This document shows, piece after piece, positions 42,729-50,966 of a DNA stretch of 64,000 nucleotides; the first letter of the stretch is position 1, and every line of letters starts with the position of its first letter. Where the stretch lies: assembly GCF_014199395.1 (NCBI RefSeq), contig NZ_JACIJM010000003.1, positions 186,001 to 250,000 of the forward strand, given 5' to 3'. Below the pieces are notes generated by a model. The model did not search any database. It worked only from the letters and a program-made list of their open reading frames with translations, and was not told the origin of the DNA. Both the position numbers and the translations under genes were made by a program. Source of the stretch: Yoonia ponticola. Lineage in GTDB: Bacteria; Pseudomonadota; Alphaproteobacteria; Rhodobacterales; Rhodobacteraceae.

Positions 42729-43502
42729 TTAACCGACGGCACGCCGGATCGCGGATTTTTGCGGATCAGGGGACGCTAGGTCGCGGGAAAGTCCCATCGC
42801 ATATTGTTTTCGCCCGCCCGCTTTGGCCTGATAAAGCGCGATGTCAGCCGTGTGAAACGCCCGTCGCGTTTCTAAATCGTACCCCACCTGCGTTATACCC
42901 GCAGAGGCCGTGATCCTGATACTGTCATGGCCGTCAATCGGCACATCAATGCCGTTACAGATCGTCGTGACCATCGCCTGAACCGCAGCCAAGTCGGTAT
43001 TTACGAACAAAATGCCGAATTCCTCGCCGCCAAGGCGCGCACAACGTCCCCCATCGGGCAGAACAGCGCGCATGTGCTGCGCCATAGCGACCAGACAATC
43101 ATCGCCAACGTCGTGCCCAAAGGTATCATTGACCCCCTTAAACTCGTCCAAATCCAGCAGGACAAGCGTATGCCCCCGTTTCAGATGGGCCGGAAGATGA
43201 TCCATAAACCAACGCCTATTGGGCAATTGCGTCAGTTGATCGGTTGTGGCCTGCAAATACAGACATTGTTGCAGCGTATTCAGATACTGGATCAAAAACA
43301 GTGCTAAAATGCTCATCGGCAACGCCGTGAACGTGGCCGTTTTAAGGTTGTATGCAAAGGTATTTGCATCCGCGACGCCGAATGACAGCACCGCCCGCGT
43401 GTGGTTCATGGCCCCACATAACACCACAAAGAAAACAAGCTTGAAAAGGAAATCAAGCTTGTTCCGAGGTGCAATAATCTTGACGAACCGTTGCATGTGC
43501 AC
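42729..43502 (-). CDS. Diguanylate cyclase (GGDEF), membrane-bound
   Basis: This 257-residue protein has two N-terminal hydrophobic helices (about 18-37 and 52-72) and one GGDEF domain: TDQLTQLPNRRWFMDH at its start, VLLDLDEFKGVNDTFGHDVG, and the active site RLGGEEFGILF (GGEEF variant, which is catalytically competent). It makes cyclic di-GMP, which favours attachment over swimming. No inhibitory RxxD site was found just before GGEEF (the residues are RCARLGG). It is a single gene. The start could be Met1 or Met3. Confidence 0.9.
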   Translation of the reverse strand: MHMQRFVKIIAPRNKLDFLFKLVFFVVLCGAMNHTRAVLSFGVADANTFAYNLKTATFTALPMSILALFLIQYLNTLQQCLYLQATTDQLTQLPNRRWFMDHLPAHLKRGHTLVLLDLDEFKGVNDTFGHDVGDDCLVAMAQHMRAVLPDGGRCARLGGEEFGILFVNTDLAAVQAMVTTICNGIDVPIDGHDSIRITASAGITQVGYDLETRRAFHTADIALYQAKAGGRKQYAMGLSRDLASPDPQKSAIRRAVG

Positions 43503-43549
43503 ACCTTAAAAGATCAACGCAGGTATAGCGCACATAGATTTCGTTTCCG

Positions 43550-44218
43550 TTAACTCACGCCAAGCCGTTCTTGCATAAATGCCAAGGCGACTTGCAGCCC
43601 GTCGGGTGCGATGCCGTGGCCTGTGCCTTTCATGACGTGGGCGTAGACTTCTTTCCATCCGGCTGCTTGCAAGGCTTCGGCGGCTTCGGGCAGTGATTGC
43701 GGCGGTAGTACGTCGTCTTGGTCACCGTGGATCAGTAGCACGGGCGGTTTGCATTGTACTTCGTCGATCAGCAATTCAGGCTCTAACAGGCGACCGGAAA
43801 AGGCCGTGATCCCTGCCACGGCATCTTCGCGGCGTGGCAGCACATGCAGCGCCATCATTGTGCCTTGGCTAAAGCCGAGCACCATGACTTGTTCTGGCAG
43901 CAAGTCTTCATCGACCATCACACCGTCGAGAAATGCGTTCAAATCAGCTGCCGCGTTTTCCAGACCTGCCTTGGATTCTTCCTCAGATGATCCGTCGATC
44001 CACGGAATCGGGAACCACTGGAAACCCATTGGCGATCCTGCGCAATCTTCTGGCGCGTCGGGCGATAGGAACAGTGTGTCTGGCAGATGTTCGGCCAATG
44101 GATCGGCCAGCCCCAAAAGGTCGGCTCCATTGGCCCCGTAGCCGTGCAAGAAAACAACCGCTGATCTGATTTCGCCTGAAACCGGCTCGCGCCGTCCTGC
44201 TGTAAGTGCCCGTGTCAT
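43550..44218 (-). CDS. Phospholipase/carboxylesterase-type hydrolase
   Basis: This 222-residue protein has the acyl-protein-thioesterase/carboxylesterase pattern (PF02230-like): AVVFLHGYGANGADLLGLAD, the nucleophile in LGFSQGTMMAL, the acid in IHGDQDDVLPP, and the His in KGTGHGIAPDG. It has no signal peptide, so it acts in the cytoplasm, on small esters or acylated proteins. I start at MTRALTAGRREPV (44218), which overlaps the AlkA stop by ATGA; a longer reading starts inside alkA. It is the last gene of the cbiD-cobK-alkA-esterase run. Confidence 0.88.
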   Translation of the reverse strand: MTRALTAGRREPVSGEIRSAVVFLHGYGANGADLLGLADPLAEHLPDTLFLSPDAPEDCAGSPMGFQWFPIPWIDGSSEEESKAGLENAAADLNAFLDGVMVDEDLLPEQVMVLGFSQGTMMALHVLPRREDAVAGITAFSGRLLEPELLIDEVQCKPPVLLIHGDQDDVLPPQSLPEAAEALQAAGWKEVYAHVMKGTGHGIAPDGLQVALAFMQERLGVS

Positions 44219-44850
44219 CTGATGCCGTCCCTTTGTTTGATGTCTGCGTAATACGCCCATAGCAGCCGTGCCGCAACCGATCGCCAAGGCGTCCACGCGG
44301 CCGCCATTTTGCGCAGGTCTTTTTCCTTTGGGCGCTCTGGTAGTGCGAACAGATCTTGTGCTGCGATTTGCAGAGCTAAGTCCCCTGCCGCGAAAATATC
44401 AGGCCGCCCAAGCGAGAATTTCGCGTAGATTTCAGCGGTCCACAGCCCGATGCCTTTGACTGCCGTGAGCGTTTTTATCACCTCCGCATCCGGCAAGTCG
44501 CGCAGGCCCGCGTAGTCGATCTGCGCCTTGGCGAGCTCATGAGCATAAAGCGCCTTTTGACGGCTGAGCCCTAAGGCGCGTAGGTCGTCGGGCGTCGCGG
44601 TCACCACGTTTTCGGGCTGATCCATCCCCGCCTCTACCATCCGCGCCCATGTTGCATTGGCCGAGGCCACACTGACTTGCTGGCCAAGGATCGCGGACAT
44701 GACTTGACCAAAGCCTTCGGGTCTGAGGCGCAGGGGTAATGGGCTGAGCATTTCTGCGACATCGGCAAAGCGCGGCTCGATTTTGCATAATGCCCCTAGC
44801 CCCGCCGCCACATCTGCATCGCATGTAATGATCAAAGTGCTGCAGCCCAC
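44215..44850 (-). CDS. alkA: DNA-3-methyladenine glycosylase II
   Basis: This protein of about 211 residues is a helix-hairpin-helix base-excision glycosylase that removes alkylated purines. The HhH motif is LTAVKGIGLWTAEIYAKFSL and the catalytic Asp lies in FAAGDLALQIAAQDL. The start is uncertain: GTG at 44850 overlaps cobK by 19 bases, while TTG at 44835 forms a TTGA overlap with the cobK stop and gives a shorter N-terminus (206 residues). Both coupled starts support one transcript with cobK. It shares a DNA-repair theme with ada at 57167 but is not near it. Confidence 0.88.
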   Translation of the reverse strand: MGCSTLIITCDADVAAGLGALCKIEPRFADVAEMLSPLPLRLRPEGFGQVMSAILGQQVSVASANATWARMVEAGMDQPENVVTATPDDLRALGLSRQKALYAHELAKAQIDYAGLRDLPDAEVIKTLTAVKGIGLWTAEIYAKFSLGRPDIFAAGDLALQIAAQDLFALPERPKEKDLRKMAAAWTPWRSVAARLLWAYYADIKQRDGIR

Positions 44851-45560
44851 GCCAGCGCGTCATCCACAGTTTCAACTTTGGGGCCATCCGGCATTGGCGG
44901 TCTACGGATCATCAGCACGGGGATATTCAAGTCACGGGCCGCCACGAGTTTCGTGCGACTACGTTCGCCGCCTGCATTTTTAACCACCAGCCAATCAACG
45001 CCAAGCCGTTTAAACAAAGCGACTTCATCCGCAACAGGAAACGGTGGTCGCCCAACTAGGAATTCCCCACCGGCAAAGGGGAACGGCCCCGTCGGCGGAT
45101 CAATCTGGCGGCAAATAATCCGGCAATCCGCGACATTTGCAAAGCGGTCCAGTGTTTGCCGTCCGGTGCCTAAAAAGACCGTTTGCCCCGCGATGAAATG
45201 CGCAGCGGCGTCTTCTTCGCGGTCGATCTGCGTCCAGTTATCGCCCGCCTCTGGTGTCCATGTGGGGCGTAGGAATTGGATATAAGGAAGGTTCGACTCT
45301 GCGCAAATCTGCGCCGTGCGGTCTGTGATCTGATGCGCAAACGGATGGGTCGCGTCAAGCACGGCTGTGATCCCCGCCTCTGCCAGATAGCTGCGAAAAC
45401 CGTCAGCGCCGCCAAAACCACCGATGCGGGTTTCCAATGCCAATGGTTTGGGTGCGCGTGTGGCCCCAGCCAGCGATGCAATCGCGGTGACACCCGCGTC
45501 CGCGAGGCCGCGTGCGATGTCCTTGGCCTCGCCCGTGCCTGCCAGCAAAAGCAGCGTCAT
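44832..45560 (-). CDS. cobK: Precorrin-6A reductase
   Basis: This 242-residue enzyme reduces precorrin-6A with NADPH in cobalamin corrin-ring synthesis. The N-terminal LLLLAGTGEAKDIARGLADA is the characteristic glycine-rich start. TAVLDATHPFAHQITDRTAQ and FLRPTWTPEAGDNW follow, and LKRLGVDWLVVKNAGGERSRTK is the usual C-terminal segment. It overlaps cbiD by 4 bases and alkA by the TTGA or longer overlap, forming the unit cbiD-cobK-alkA-esterase. Confidence 0.93.
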   Translation of the reverse strand: MTLLLLAGTGEAKDIARGLADAGVTAIASLAGATRAPKPLALETRIGGFGGADGFRSYLAEAGITAVLDATHPFAHQITDRTAQICAESNLPYIQFLRPTWTPEAGDNWTQIDREEDAAAHFIAGQTVFLGTGRQTLDRFANVADCRIICRQIDPPTGPFPFAGGEFLVGRPPFPVADEVALFKRLGVDWLVVKNAGGERSRTKLVAARDLNIPVLMIRRPPMPDGPKVETVDDALAWAAAL

Positions 45561-46600
45561 AGACCGGCCCGCCCGATAATGGCACCCGCGCGGTCGATCA
45601 CGACGATGTCAAATTGCATAGCAGGGTATGCAGATTGGACGCGGGTTAAGGCTAAATCTGCGATCGCTTTTGCCAATGGTGGGCCTGCGATTGTGTATGC
45701 CTCTAACACGGTATTGGCGTCTTTTAACGCGGGTATGCCTGCCATGTCGGCCAGCGCTGCGAAATCCACCTGAGACCGCGACGAATGTAGATCAACGGCC
45801 CCTTGCGCGAGTTTGGTCAGTTTGCCGATTCCACCGCCGATCGTGACGCGTTCGATTGGGTTTTTGTTGAGGTATTTCAACATCCCCCCCGCGAAATCCC
45901 CCATATCCAGCATGGCGTGATCGGGTAGATCATAGAGCTTTTGCACAGTGGTCTCGGACGTCGCACCGGTGCAGCCTGCGACATGGGTCACGCCGCCAGC
46001 ACGGGCCACATCAATACCGCGATGGATCGACGCGATCCACGCGGCACAGGAAAACGGGCGCACGATACCAGTAGTGCCAAGGATCGAAAGCCCGCCTTTG
46101 ATCCCCAGCCGCGGGTTCCATGTTTTCTCGGCAATGACCGCTCCATTGGGCACAGAAATCTCGATACAAACATCAGGGGTCGCGGCATAATCTGCGGCGA
46201 CCTCGCCCACCACATCATCCATCATCGCACGGGGCACAGGGTTTATCGCGGCCTCGCCCACGGCAATCGGCAGCCCCGCTTTGGTCACGATGCCCACGCC
46301 GTCGCCCGCACGAAACTGAACGCCGCCGTCAGAGACCGACACCTTGGCGATAATCAATGCGCCATGCGTCACGTCGGGATCGTCGCCTGCGTCTTTGGTG
46401 ATGCCAACCGACACCCAACCGTCACCGCGATCTGAGATCGTGATCGGGGTCTCGAACACCTCGCCCTTGGGCAAAACAATCGACACACGGTCAGGAACGT
46501 CACCACCCCATAGCCCGATCAACGCGGCCTTAGTGGCAGCCGTCGCACAAGCCCCTGTGGTCCAGCCACGGCGCAACTCTCCCTTGGGTTTGCGTGTCAT
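45557..46600 (-). CDS. cbiD: Cobalt-precorrin-5B C1-methyltransferase
   Basis: This 347-residue enzyme methylates C1 of the corrin ring; CbiD is the name from the anaerobic cobalamin route. The start MTRKPKGELRRGWTTGACAT contains the family signature R-x-G-W-T-T-G-A-C-A. Further CbiD blocks are IGGGIGKLTKLAQGAVDLHS and GYADWT-like ends reading backwards at 45700. The gene is divergent from cobA and overlaps cobK by 4 bases. Its pairing with the aerobic-route-named cobK is discussed in the findings. A longer reading to 46642 is possible but unlikely. Confidence 0.9.
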   Translation of the reverse strand: MTRKPKGELRRGWTTGACATAATKAALIGLWGGDVPDRVSIVLPKGEVFETPITISDRGDGWVSVGITKDAGDDPDVTHGALIIAKVSVSDGGVQFRAGDGVGIVTKAGLPIAVGEAAINPVPRAMMDDVVGEVAADYAATPDVCIEISVPNGAVIAEKTWNPRLGIKGGLSILGTTGIVRPFSCAAWIASIHRGIDVARAGGVTHVAGCTGATSETTVQKLYDLPDHAMLDMGDFAGGMLKYLNKNPIERVTIGGGIGKLTKLAQGAVDLHSSRSQVDFAALADMAGIPALKDANTVLEAYTIAGPPLAKAIADLALTRVQSAYPAMQFDIVVIDRAGAIIGRAGL

Positions 46601-46696
46601 GCGCGCACTATAATCCGGCAAGCCCATGACGCCAATGCGCAAATAGAGGTCGCTTGATCTCTTTCCAAAACTGCAGCGTCACGGCATAAGCGGCGT

Positions 46697-47551
46697 ATGA
46701 CACAGACAATTTCCCTGCCCGCCCACGAATGGCCGCAACTTGAACCCGGATGGGTGTGGCTTTGTGGTGCCGGACCGGGTGATCCGGGGTTGCTGACGTT
46801 GCATGCACTGAACGCGCTGCGCCAAGCGGATGTGGTGATTTATGACGCGTTAGTGCAAGAGGCGATCCTTGATTGGGCCCCGCAAGCCGAGCACATCTAC
46901 GCAGGCAAACGCGGCGGAAAACCGTCCGCAGTGCAACGCGATATTTCGCTGCAATTGGTGGAATTAGCCCGCGCTGGCAAACGTGTGCTGCGCCTCAAAG
47001 GCGGTGATCCGTTTGTATTCGGGCGTGGTGGCGAAGAAGCCCAAACCCTCGTCCAACATAACGTCCCCGTCCGTATCATTCCGGGCATTTCAGCGGGTAT
47101 CGGCGGCTTGGCCTACGCCGGAATTCCAGTAACACACCGCGACGTGAACCAGTCGGTCACGTTCATCACCGGACACGACCAATCGGGTAACGCGACTGGA
47201 TCACTGAACTGGCAAGCGATCAGCGATGGATCGCAAGTGTTGGTGATCTATATGGGCATGAAACATATCGCGCAGATCAGCGCGAAACTGATTTCAGCGG
47301 GACGCCCAAAATCCGAACCTGTCGCCGTGGTAACAAGTGCGACGACCACAGAGCAACGGGTGTTAGAGACAACACTTGGGAGCATCGTGGACGACATCGC
47401 GACGTCCCGAATGGAGCCGCCCGCGATCATCTGCGTCGGCGCATCCGTCTTGATGCGGCAAGTGTTGGACTGGCAAGGCATGGCCGCAGGCATCCCGCCG
47501 CGCAACCTCGATCCATTGGGGCGCGGTAAACCAGCCGAGTCCCCCTCGTGA
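46697..47551 (+). CDS. cobA: Uroporphyrinogen-III C-methyltransferase
   Basis: This 284-residue enzyme methylates uroporphyrinogen III twice to precorrin-2, the entry to the cobalamin (and sirohaem) pathway. The signature WVWLCGAGPGDPGLLTLHAL is at the N-terminus, RVLRLKGGDPFVFGRGGEEA near 95-115, and GIPVTHRDVNQSVTFITGHD in the middle. It lacks the extra domains of CysG. It diverges from cbiD, with a 96-base gap that is too short for a typical cobalamin riboswitch. The dual-palindrome element copy 3 separates it from cobB. Confidence 0.95.
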   Translation: MTQTISLPAHEWPQLEPGWVWLCGAGPGDPGLLTLHALNALRQADVVIYDALVQEAILDWAPQAEHIYAGKRGGKPSAVQRDISLQLVELARAGKRVLRLKGGDPFVFGRGGEEAQTLVQHNVPVRIIPGISAGIGGLAYAGIPVTHRDVNQSVTFITGHDQSGNATGSLNWQAISDGSQVLVIYMGMKHIAQISAKLISAGRPKSEPVAVVTSATTTEQRVLETTLGSIVDDIATSRMEPPAIICVGASVLMRQVLDWQGMAAGIPPRNLDPLGRGKPAESPS

Positions 47552-47559
47552 GGTACGAC

Positions 47560-47601
47560 CAAATTTTCGCGAAAATTTGTACGATTTTTCTAGAAAAATC
47601 G
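47560..47601. repeat. Dual-palindrome element, copy 3 (between cobA and cobB)
   Basis: The first palindrome (47560-47579) is CAAATTTTCG followed by its complement. TA separates it from the second (47582-47601), CGATTTTTCT followed by AGAAAAATCG. It begins 8 bases beyond the cobA stop and ends 14 bases before the cobB ATG, so it is part of the intercistronic leader, where it could affect cobB translation as well as cobA mRNA stability. Confidence 0.85.
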
Positions 47602-47615
47602 GCCCCCGTCGCCAG

Positions 47616-48869
47616 ATGAGTTTTCTGATTGCAGCCCCCGCGTCCGGCTCTGGCAAAACCACAATCACGCTTGGCCTGCTGCGTGCATTGTCCCAAGATG
47701 GCATCACCCTGCGCGGCGCAAAGTCCGGCCCTGATTACATCGATCCACGGTTTCACGAAGCCGCTTGCGGTCAGCCCTGCCTGAACCTTGATGCTTGGGC
47801 GATGTCAGCGGATCGCATCCAATCTCTCGCCAGCGGATCGCCCTTGATCGTTGAAGGTGCCATGGGCTTGTTCGACGGTGCGCCGCCTGACGGCAAAGGC
47901 GCCTGCGCCGATCTGGCCCGCCAGTTGAACTTGCCTGTGGTCTTGGTCGTTGATGCGTCGCGCATGGCGCAATCCATCGCGCCCATCGTCAAAGGGTTCG
48001 CGATCCATGATCCCAGCATCACCATCGCGGGCGTGATCCTGAACAAAGTGGGCTCGCCGCGCCATGAGGCCATGCTGCGCCACGCCTTGCGCGACACGGG
48101 CATTTCCGTCATCGGTGCGATCCCGCGTAACACGGCGCTCGTTCAACCGTCGCGCCACCTCGGTCTTGTCCAAGCCCAAGAACGTCCCGATCTTGACCGA
48201 TATTTATCGCAAGCCGCTGACATCGTGCGCGAGCATCTCGATCTGACTTTGCTGCCCAAGCTGTCGCCGCTGAGCGGAGCCCCCACCACACGGATCACGC
48301 CGCCGGCACAGTCCATCGCAATCGCACGCGATGCGGCTTTTGCATTCGCCTATCCGCATCTGTTGGATGACTGGCAATCTGCTGGGGCAACTATCCAGAC
48401 GTTCTCGCCGCTCGCCAATGATCCTGTCCCCGCCGCTGACCTGATCTACCTGCCAGGCGGCTACCCCGAATTGCACGCAGCGCGATTGGCCAGCAACACA
48501 CGTTTTCTGACCAGCCTCCAGACTGCCGCTAAAACCACCGACATCTACGGCGAATGCGGTGGCTACATGGCGCTGGGCGAAACGTTAACCGACGCCGATG
48601 GCCACCGCCACAAAATGGCGGGACTGCTCGCGCTCAACACGTCGTTTGCAAAACGCAAACTCCACCTCGGCTACCGCAGCATCACCGCATCCACTGGCCC
48701 CTTCGCCGGATCATGGACCGCGCACGAATTCCATTACGCGACAACCACGTCCGCCACAGGCCAATCGTTGTTCCAAGCGCAAGATGCAATGGGCGACACG
48801 CTCGCCGATATGGGTCTGATATCCGGCCGTGTCAGCGGGTCGTTTGCCCATATCATTGACCGCGCGTAA
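47616..48869 (+). CDS. cobB: Cobyrinate/hydrogenobyrinate a,c-diamide synthase
   Basis: This 417-residue ATP- and glutamine-dependent amidase adds two amide groups to the corrin ring. The N-terminal ATP loop is APASGSGKTTITLGLLRALS, the GPDYIDPRFHEAACG pattern is the CobB/CbiA signature, and the C-terminal glutaminase half has the nucleophile Cys in YGECGGYMAL with YLPGGYPELHA. The start ATG is at 47616. It is the last gene of this cob cluster and is followed by an MFS carrier. The synthases of the later steps (cobO, cobQ) are not in the window. Confidence 0.93.
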   Translation: MSFLIAAPASGSGKTTITLGLLRALSQDGITLRGAKSGPDYIDPRFHEAACGQPCLNLDAWAMSADRIQSLASGSPLIVEGAMGLFDGAPPDGKGACADLARQLNLPVVLVVDASRMAQSIAPIVKGFAIHDPSITIAGVILNKVGSPRHEAMLRHALRDTGISVIGAIPRNTALVQPSRHLGLVQAQERPDLDRYLSQAADIVREHLDLTLLPKLSPLSGAPTTRITPPAQSIAIARDAAFAFAYPHLLDDWQSAGATIQTFSPLANDPVPAADLIYLPGGYPELHAARLASNTRFLTSLQTAAKTTDIYGECGGYMALGETLTDADGHRHKMAGLLALNTSFAKRKLHLGYRSITASTGPFAGSWTAHEFHYATTTSATGQSLFQAQDAMGDTLADMGLISGRVSGSFAHIIDRA

Positions 48870-48914
48870 CGCGGCCTCTGGACACCACCCAATCTCAAGT
48901 CTAACGAATATCGC

Positions 48915-50153
48915 ATGACAGATATTTCCGATAGCCGCGCCAAGCGTAACGTAGCCGTTCTGGTAATTGCCCAAGCAATTTTGGGCGCACAGATGCCGAT
49001 GATCTTCGTGATTGGCGGGCTTGCGGGCAGTATGCTGACGTCAAACCCGTGTTTGGCGACGCTGCCGATTTCGTTCATTGTGTTTGGCTCAATGACCACT
49101 GCGCCGTGGATCAGTCCGCTGATGCAGCGCCGCGGCCGACGGTTCGGGTTTATCATCGGGGCGCTGGGCGGTGCATCGGGTGCGGCGGTCGCGGCCTACG
49201 GTCTATATACACAGTCGTTCATGATCCTGCTGATTGGGTCATACCTCACGGGTATTTACATGTCCGCACAGGGTTTTTACCGTTTCGCAGCCGCAGATAG
49301 CGCGTCAGATACGTTTCGCCCCAAAGCGATTTCCTACGTCATGGCAGGCGGCCTCATGTCGGCGATTTTCGGGCCGCAGTTGAACAAACTGGTCAGTGAT
49401 CTCTACGTTGTCCCGTTCCTCGGCACTTACATCGCAATCATCTTTTTGAACCTCTTCGGCTTGCTTCTGTTCTTTGGGCTTGATCTGCCCAAGGGCACCA
49501 ATAGCACGCCCTCTGTGGCCATCGTCAAAGGCCGCTCGCGCCGCGACCTTTTGCGTGATCCGCGCATCGTCGTGGCGATCATCTGCGGCATGGTCAGCTA
49601 TTCGCTGATGAACCTCGTGATGACCTCAACACCGCTGGCTGTTGTCGGCTGCGGCTTCACAGCATCGGACGCAAATGACATCGTTTCTGCGCATGTGCTG
49701 GCGATGTTTGCACCGTCCTTCTTTACAGGCCACCTGATTGCGAAATTCGGGGTCGAAAAGATCATCGGCACGGGCCTCGTGATCCTCGCCGGAGCCGGAT
49801 CTGCCTCGCTCTTTGGCATTGAAATTGGCGGCGGCGATCCCGCCCTCTGGAGCTTCTATCTCGGGCTCATCCTGCTGGGCCTCGGTTGGAACTTTGGCTT
49901 CATCGGCGCAACATCCATGCTGGCCGAGGCCCACCGTCCAGAAGAACGCGGCGTTGTGCAAGGCATGAACGATATGCTGGTGTTCGGTTTTGTGACCATC
50001 GCGTCCATCGCATCAGGTGGCTTGATGAACTGCTCTGGCGGCACACCCGTCGAAGGCTGGACCGCGGTCAACTATGCAATGGTGCCGTTCTTGCTATTGG
50101 CGGCAGGGTCGCTGGGCTGGCTGGCGTTGCGCGGCAAGCAGCGGATCGACTGA
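48915..50153 (+). CDS. Major facilitator superfamily transporter
   Basis: This 412-residue protein has about 12 hydrophobic helices and the MFS pattern: a first-half loop SPLMQRRGRRFGFIIGALGG (D/G-x-x-G-R-R-type motif) and a second-half loop HLIAKFGVEKIIGTGLVILA. The substrate cannot be predicted; the fold resembles small drug or sugar carriers of the family. It lies 45 bases after cobB, possibly in one unit, and converges with the squalene-synthase-like gene, 1 base apart. A corrinoid link is not shown. Confidence 0.85.
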   Translation: MTDISDSRAKRNVAVLVIAQAILGAQMPMIFVIGGLAGSMLTSNPCLATLPISFIVFGSMTTAPWISPLMQRRGRRFGFIIGALGGASGAAVAAYGLYTQSFMILLIGSYLTGIYMSAQGFYRFAAADSASDTFRPKAISYVMAGGLMSAIFGPQLNKLVSDLYVVPFLGTYIAIIFLNLFGLLLFFGLDLPKGTNSTPSVAIVKGRSRRDLLRDPRIVVAIICGMVSYSLMNLVMTSTPLAVVGCGFTASDANDIVSAHVLAMFAPSFFTGHLIAKFGVEKIIGTGLVILAGAGSASLFGIEIGGGDPALWSFYLGLILLGLGWNFGFIGATSMLAEAHRPEERGVVQGMNDMLVFGFVTIASIASGGLMNCSGGTPVEGWTAVNYAMVPFLLLAAGSLGWLALRGKQRID

Positions 50154-50154
50154 T

Positions 50155-50931
50155 CTACCAGCGGCCCACAAGGCTACGCCAAACCAAGCTGCCTTTCTTG
50201 CGAAAGTCCGACAGCCCAAGACTGCCGTCCACAACACGGCGCGGATCAGCAATCGCCTGACGCAAAATCGGGGCGGTCATCCATGCCGCCCGTAGCGCGG
50301 GCACGGCATCACCAAACCGCACTGCTTTGTGCGTATTCAGCAGCTTGAGCCCCCGTTCGGCCCGCGCAATCAAAACATCACTGTCCAGATCATCCGCCGC
50401 TACACGCTTGTGCCCCACCAAATCCGGCACGGCACGGAGCCAGAGCGCAATGCCCATCGCCTCGCCAACATCCGTGGCCGCGGCATCATCCACACCACAA
50501 GCGGCAGCCGACAACCCCATCAAATGCCCCGCCGTGCGCCGCAAATAAACGTCCAGATCAAAGCCAACCTGACCCGCGTCGTTGGGATAAATATCAAACC
50601 TGCGGGCAGCAATCATCTGATCCAACACCTCCGCGTCCAAACCAGCCTCTGCAATCAATCCCGCCAACGGTGCCGCAACCTCATGCGCCCGCACCGCCTT
50701 GCCAGCGACAGCATCTGCCACAACATCACGCCAGAACTGCAACCGCATCTCAGCGATCATCGGCTCTTTGGTCACAAAGGGCGCCTTTGCGACTTCTAAA
50801 TTCAGCGCATACAGCACAAATAACCGCGCCCGCACATCGACAGGAGCCGCCATCGCCGCCAGAAACCGTTCAGGATCACCCGCTTCAACCAGCGCCGCAC
50901 AGGCGTTTACGGATTGGGCATCTAAAGACAT
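50155..50931 (-). CDS. Squalene/phytoene synthase family protein (NDUFAF6-like)
   Basis: This protein of about 258 residues has the helical trans-prenyltransferase fold: FVLYALNLEVAKAPFVTKEP, MRLQFWRDVVADAVAG and YLRRTAGHLMGLSAAACGV. The two Asp-rich prenyl-phosphate motifs (DxxxD) of real phytoene synthases are not present in intact form, so it may be one of the non-catalytic homologues linked to complex I assembly (NDUFAF6-like) in alphaproteobacteria. I start at MSLDAQSV (50931). It converges with the MFS gene and follows cimA's end by 35 bases. Confidence 0.82.
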   Translation of the reverse strand: MSLDAQSVNACAALVEAGDPERFLAAMAAPVDVRARLFVLYALNLEVAKAPFVTKEPMIAEMRLQFWRDVVADAVAGKAVRAHEVAAPLAGLIAEAGLDAEVLDQMIAARRFDIYPNDAGQVGFDLDVYLRRTAGHLMGLSAAACGVDDAAATDVGEAMGIALWLRAVPDLVGHKRVAADDLDSDVLIARAERGLKLLNTHKAVRFGDAVPALRAAWMTAPILRQAIADPRRVVDGSLGLSDFRKKGSLVWRSLVGRW

Positions 50932-50966
50932 GTCCGCCCCTTCATTTCGCCTAAACAACTCAAATC

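Noticed and set aside
43490-43560. CtrA half sites (TTAA) near the diguanylate cyclase start
   Set aside because: The TTAA copies are not spaced by 7 bases as in the full CtrA box.
46601-46696. Possible cobalamin riboswitch between cbiD and cobA
   Set aside because: The gap is only 96 bases, no B12-box-like consensus was seen, and typical cobalamin riboswitches are longer than this.
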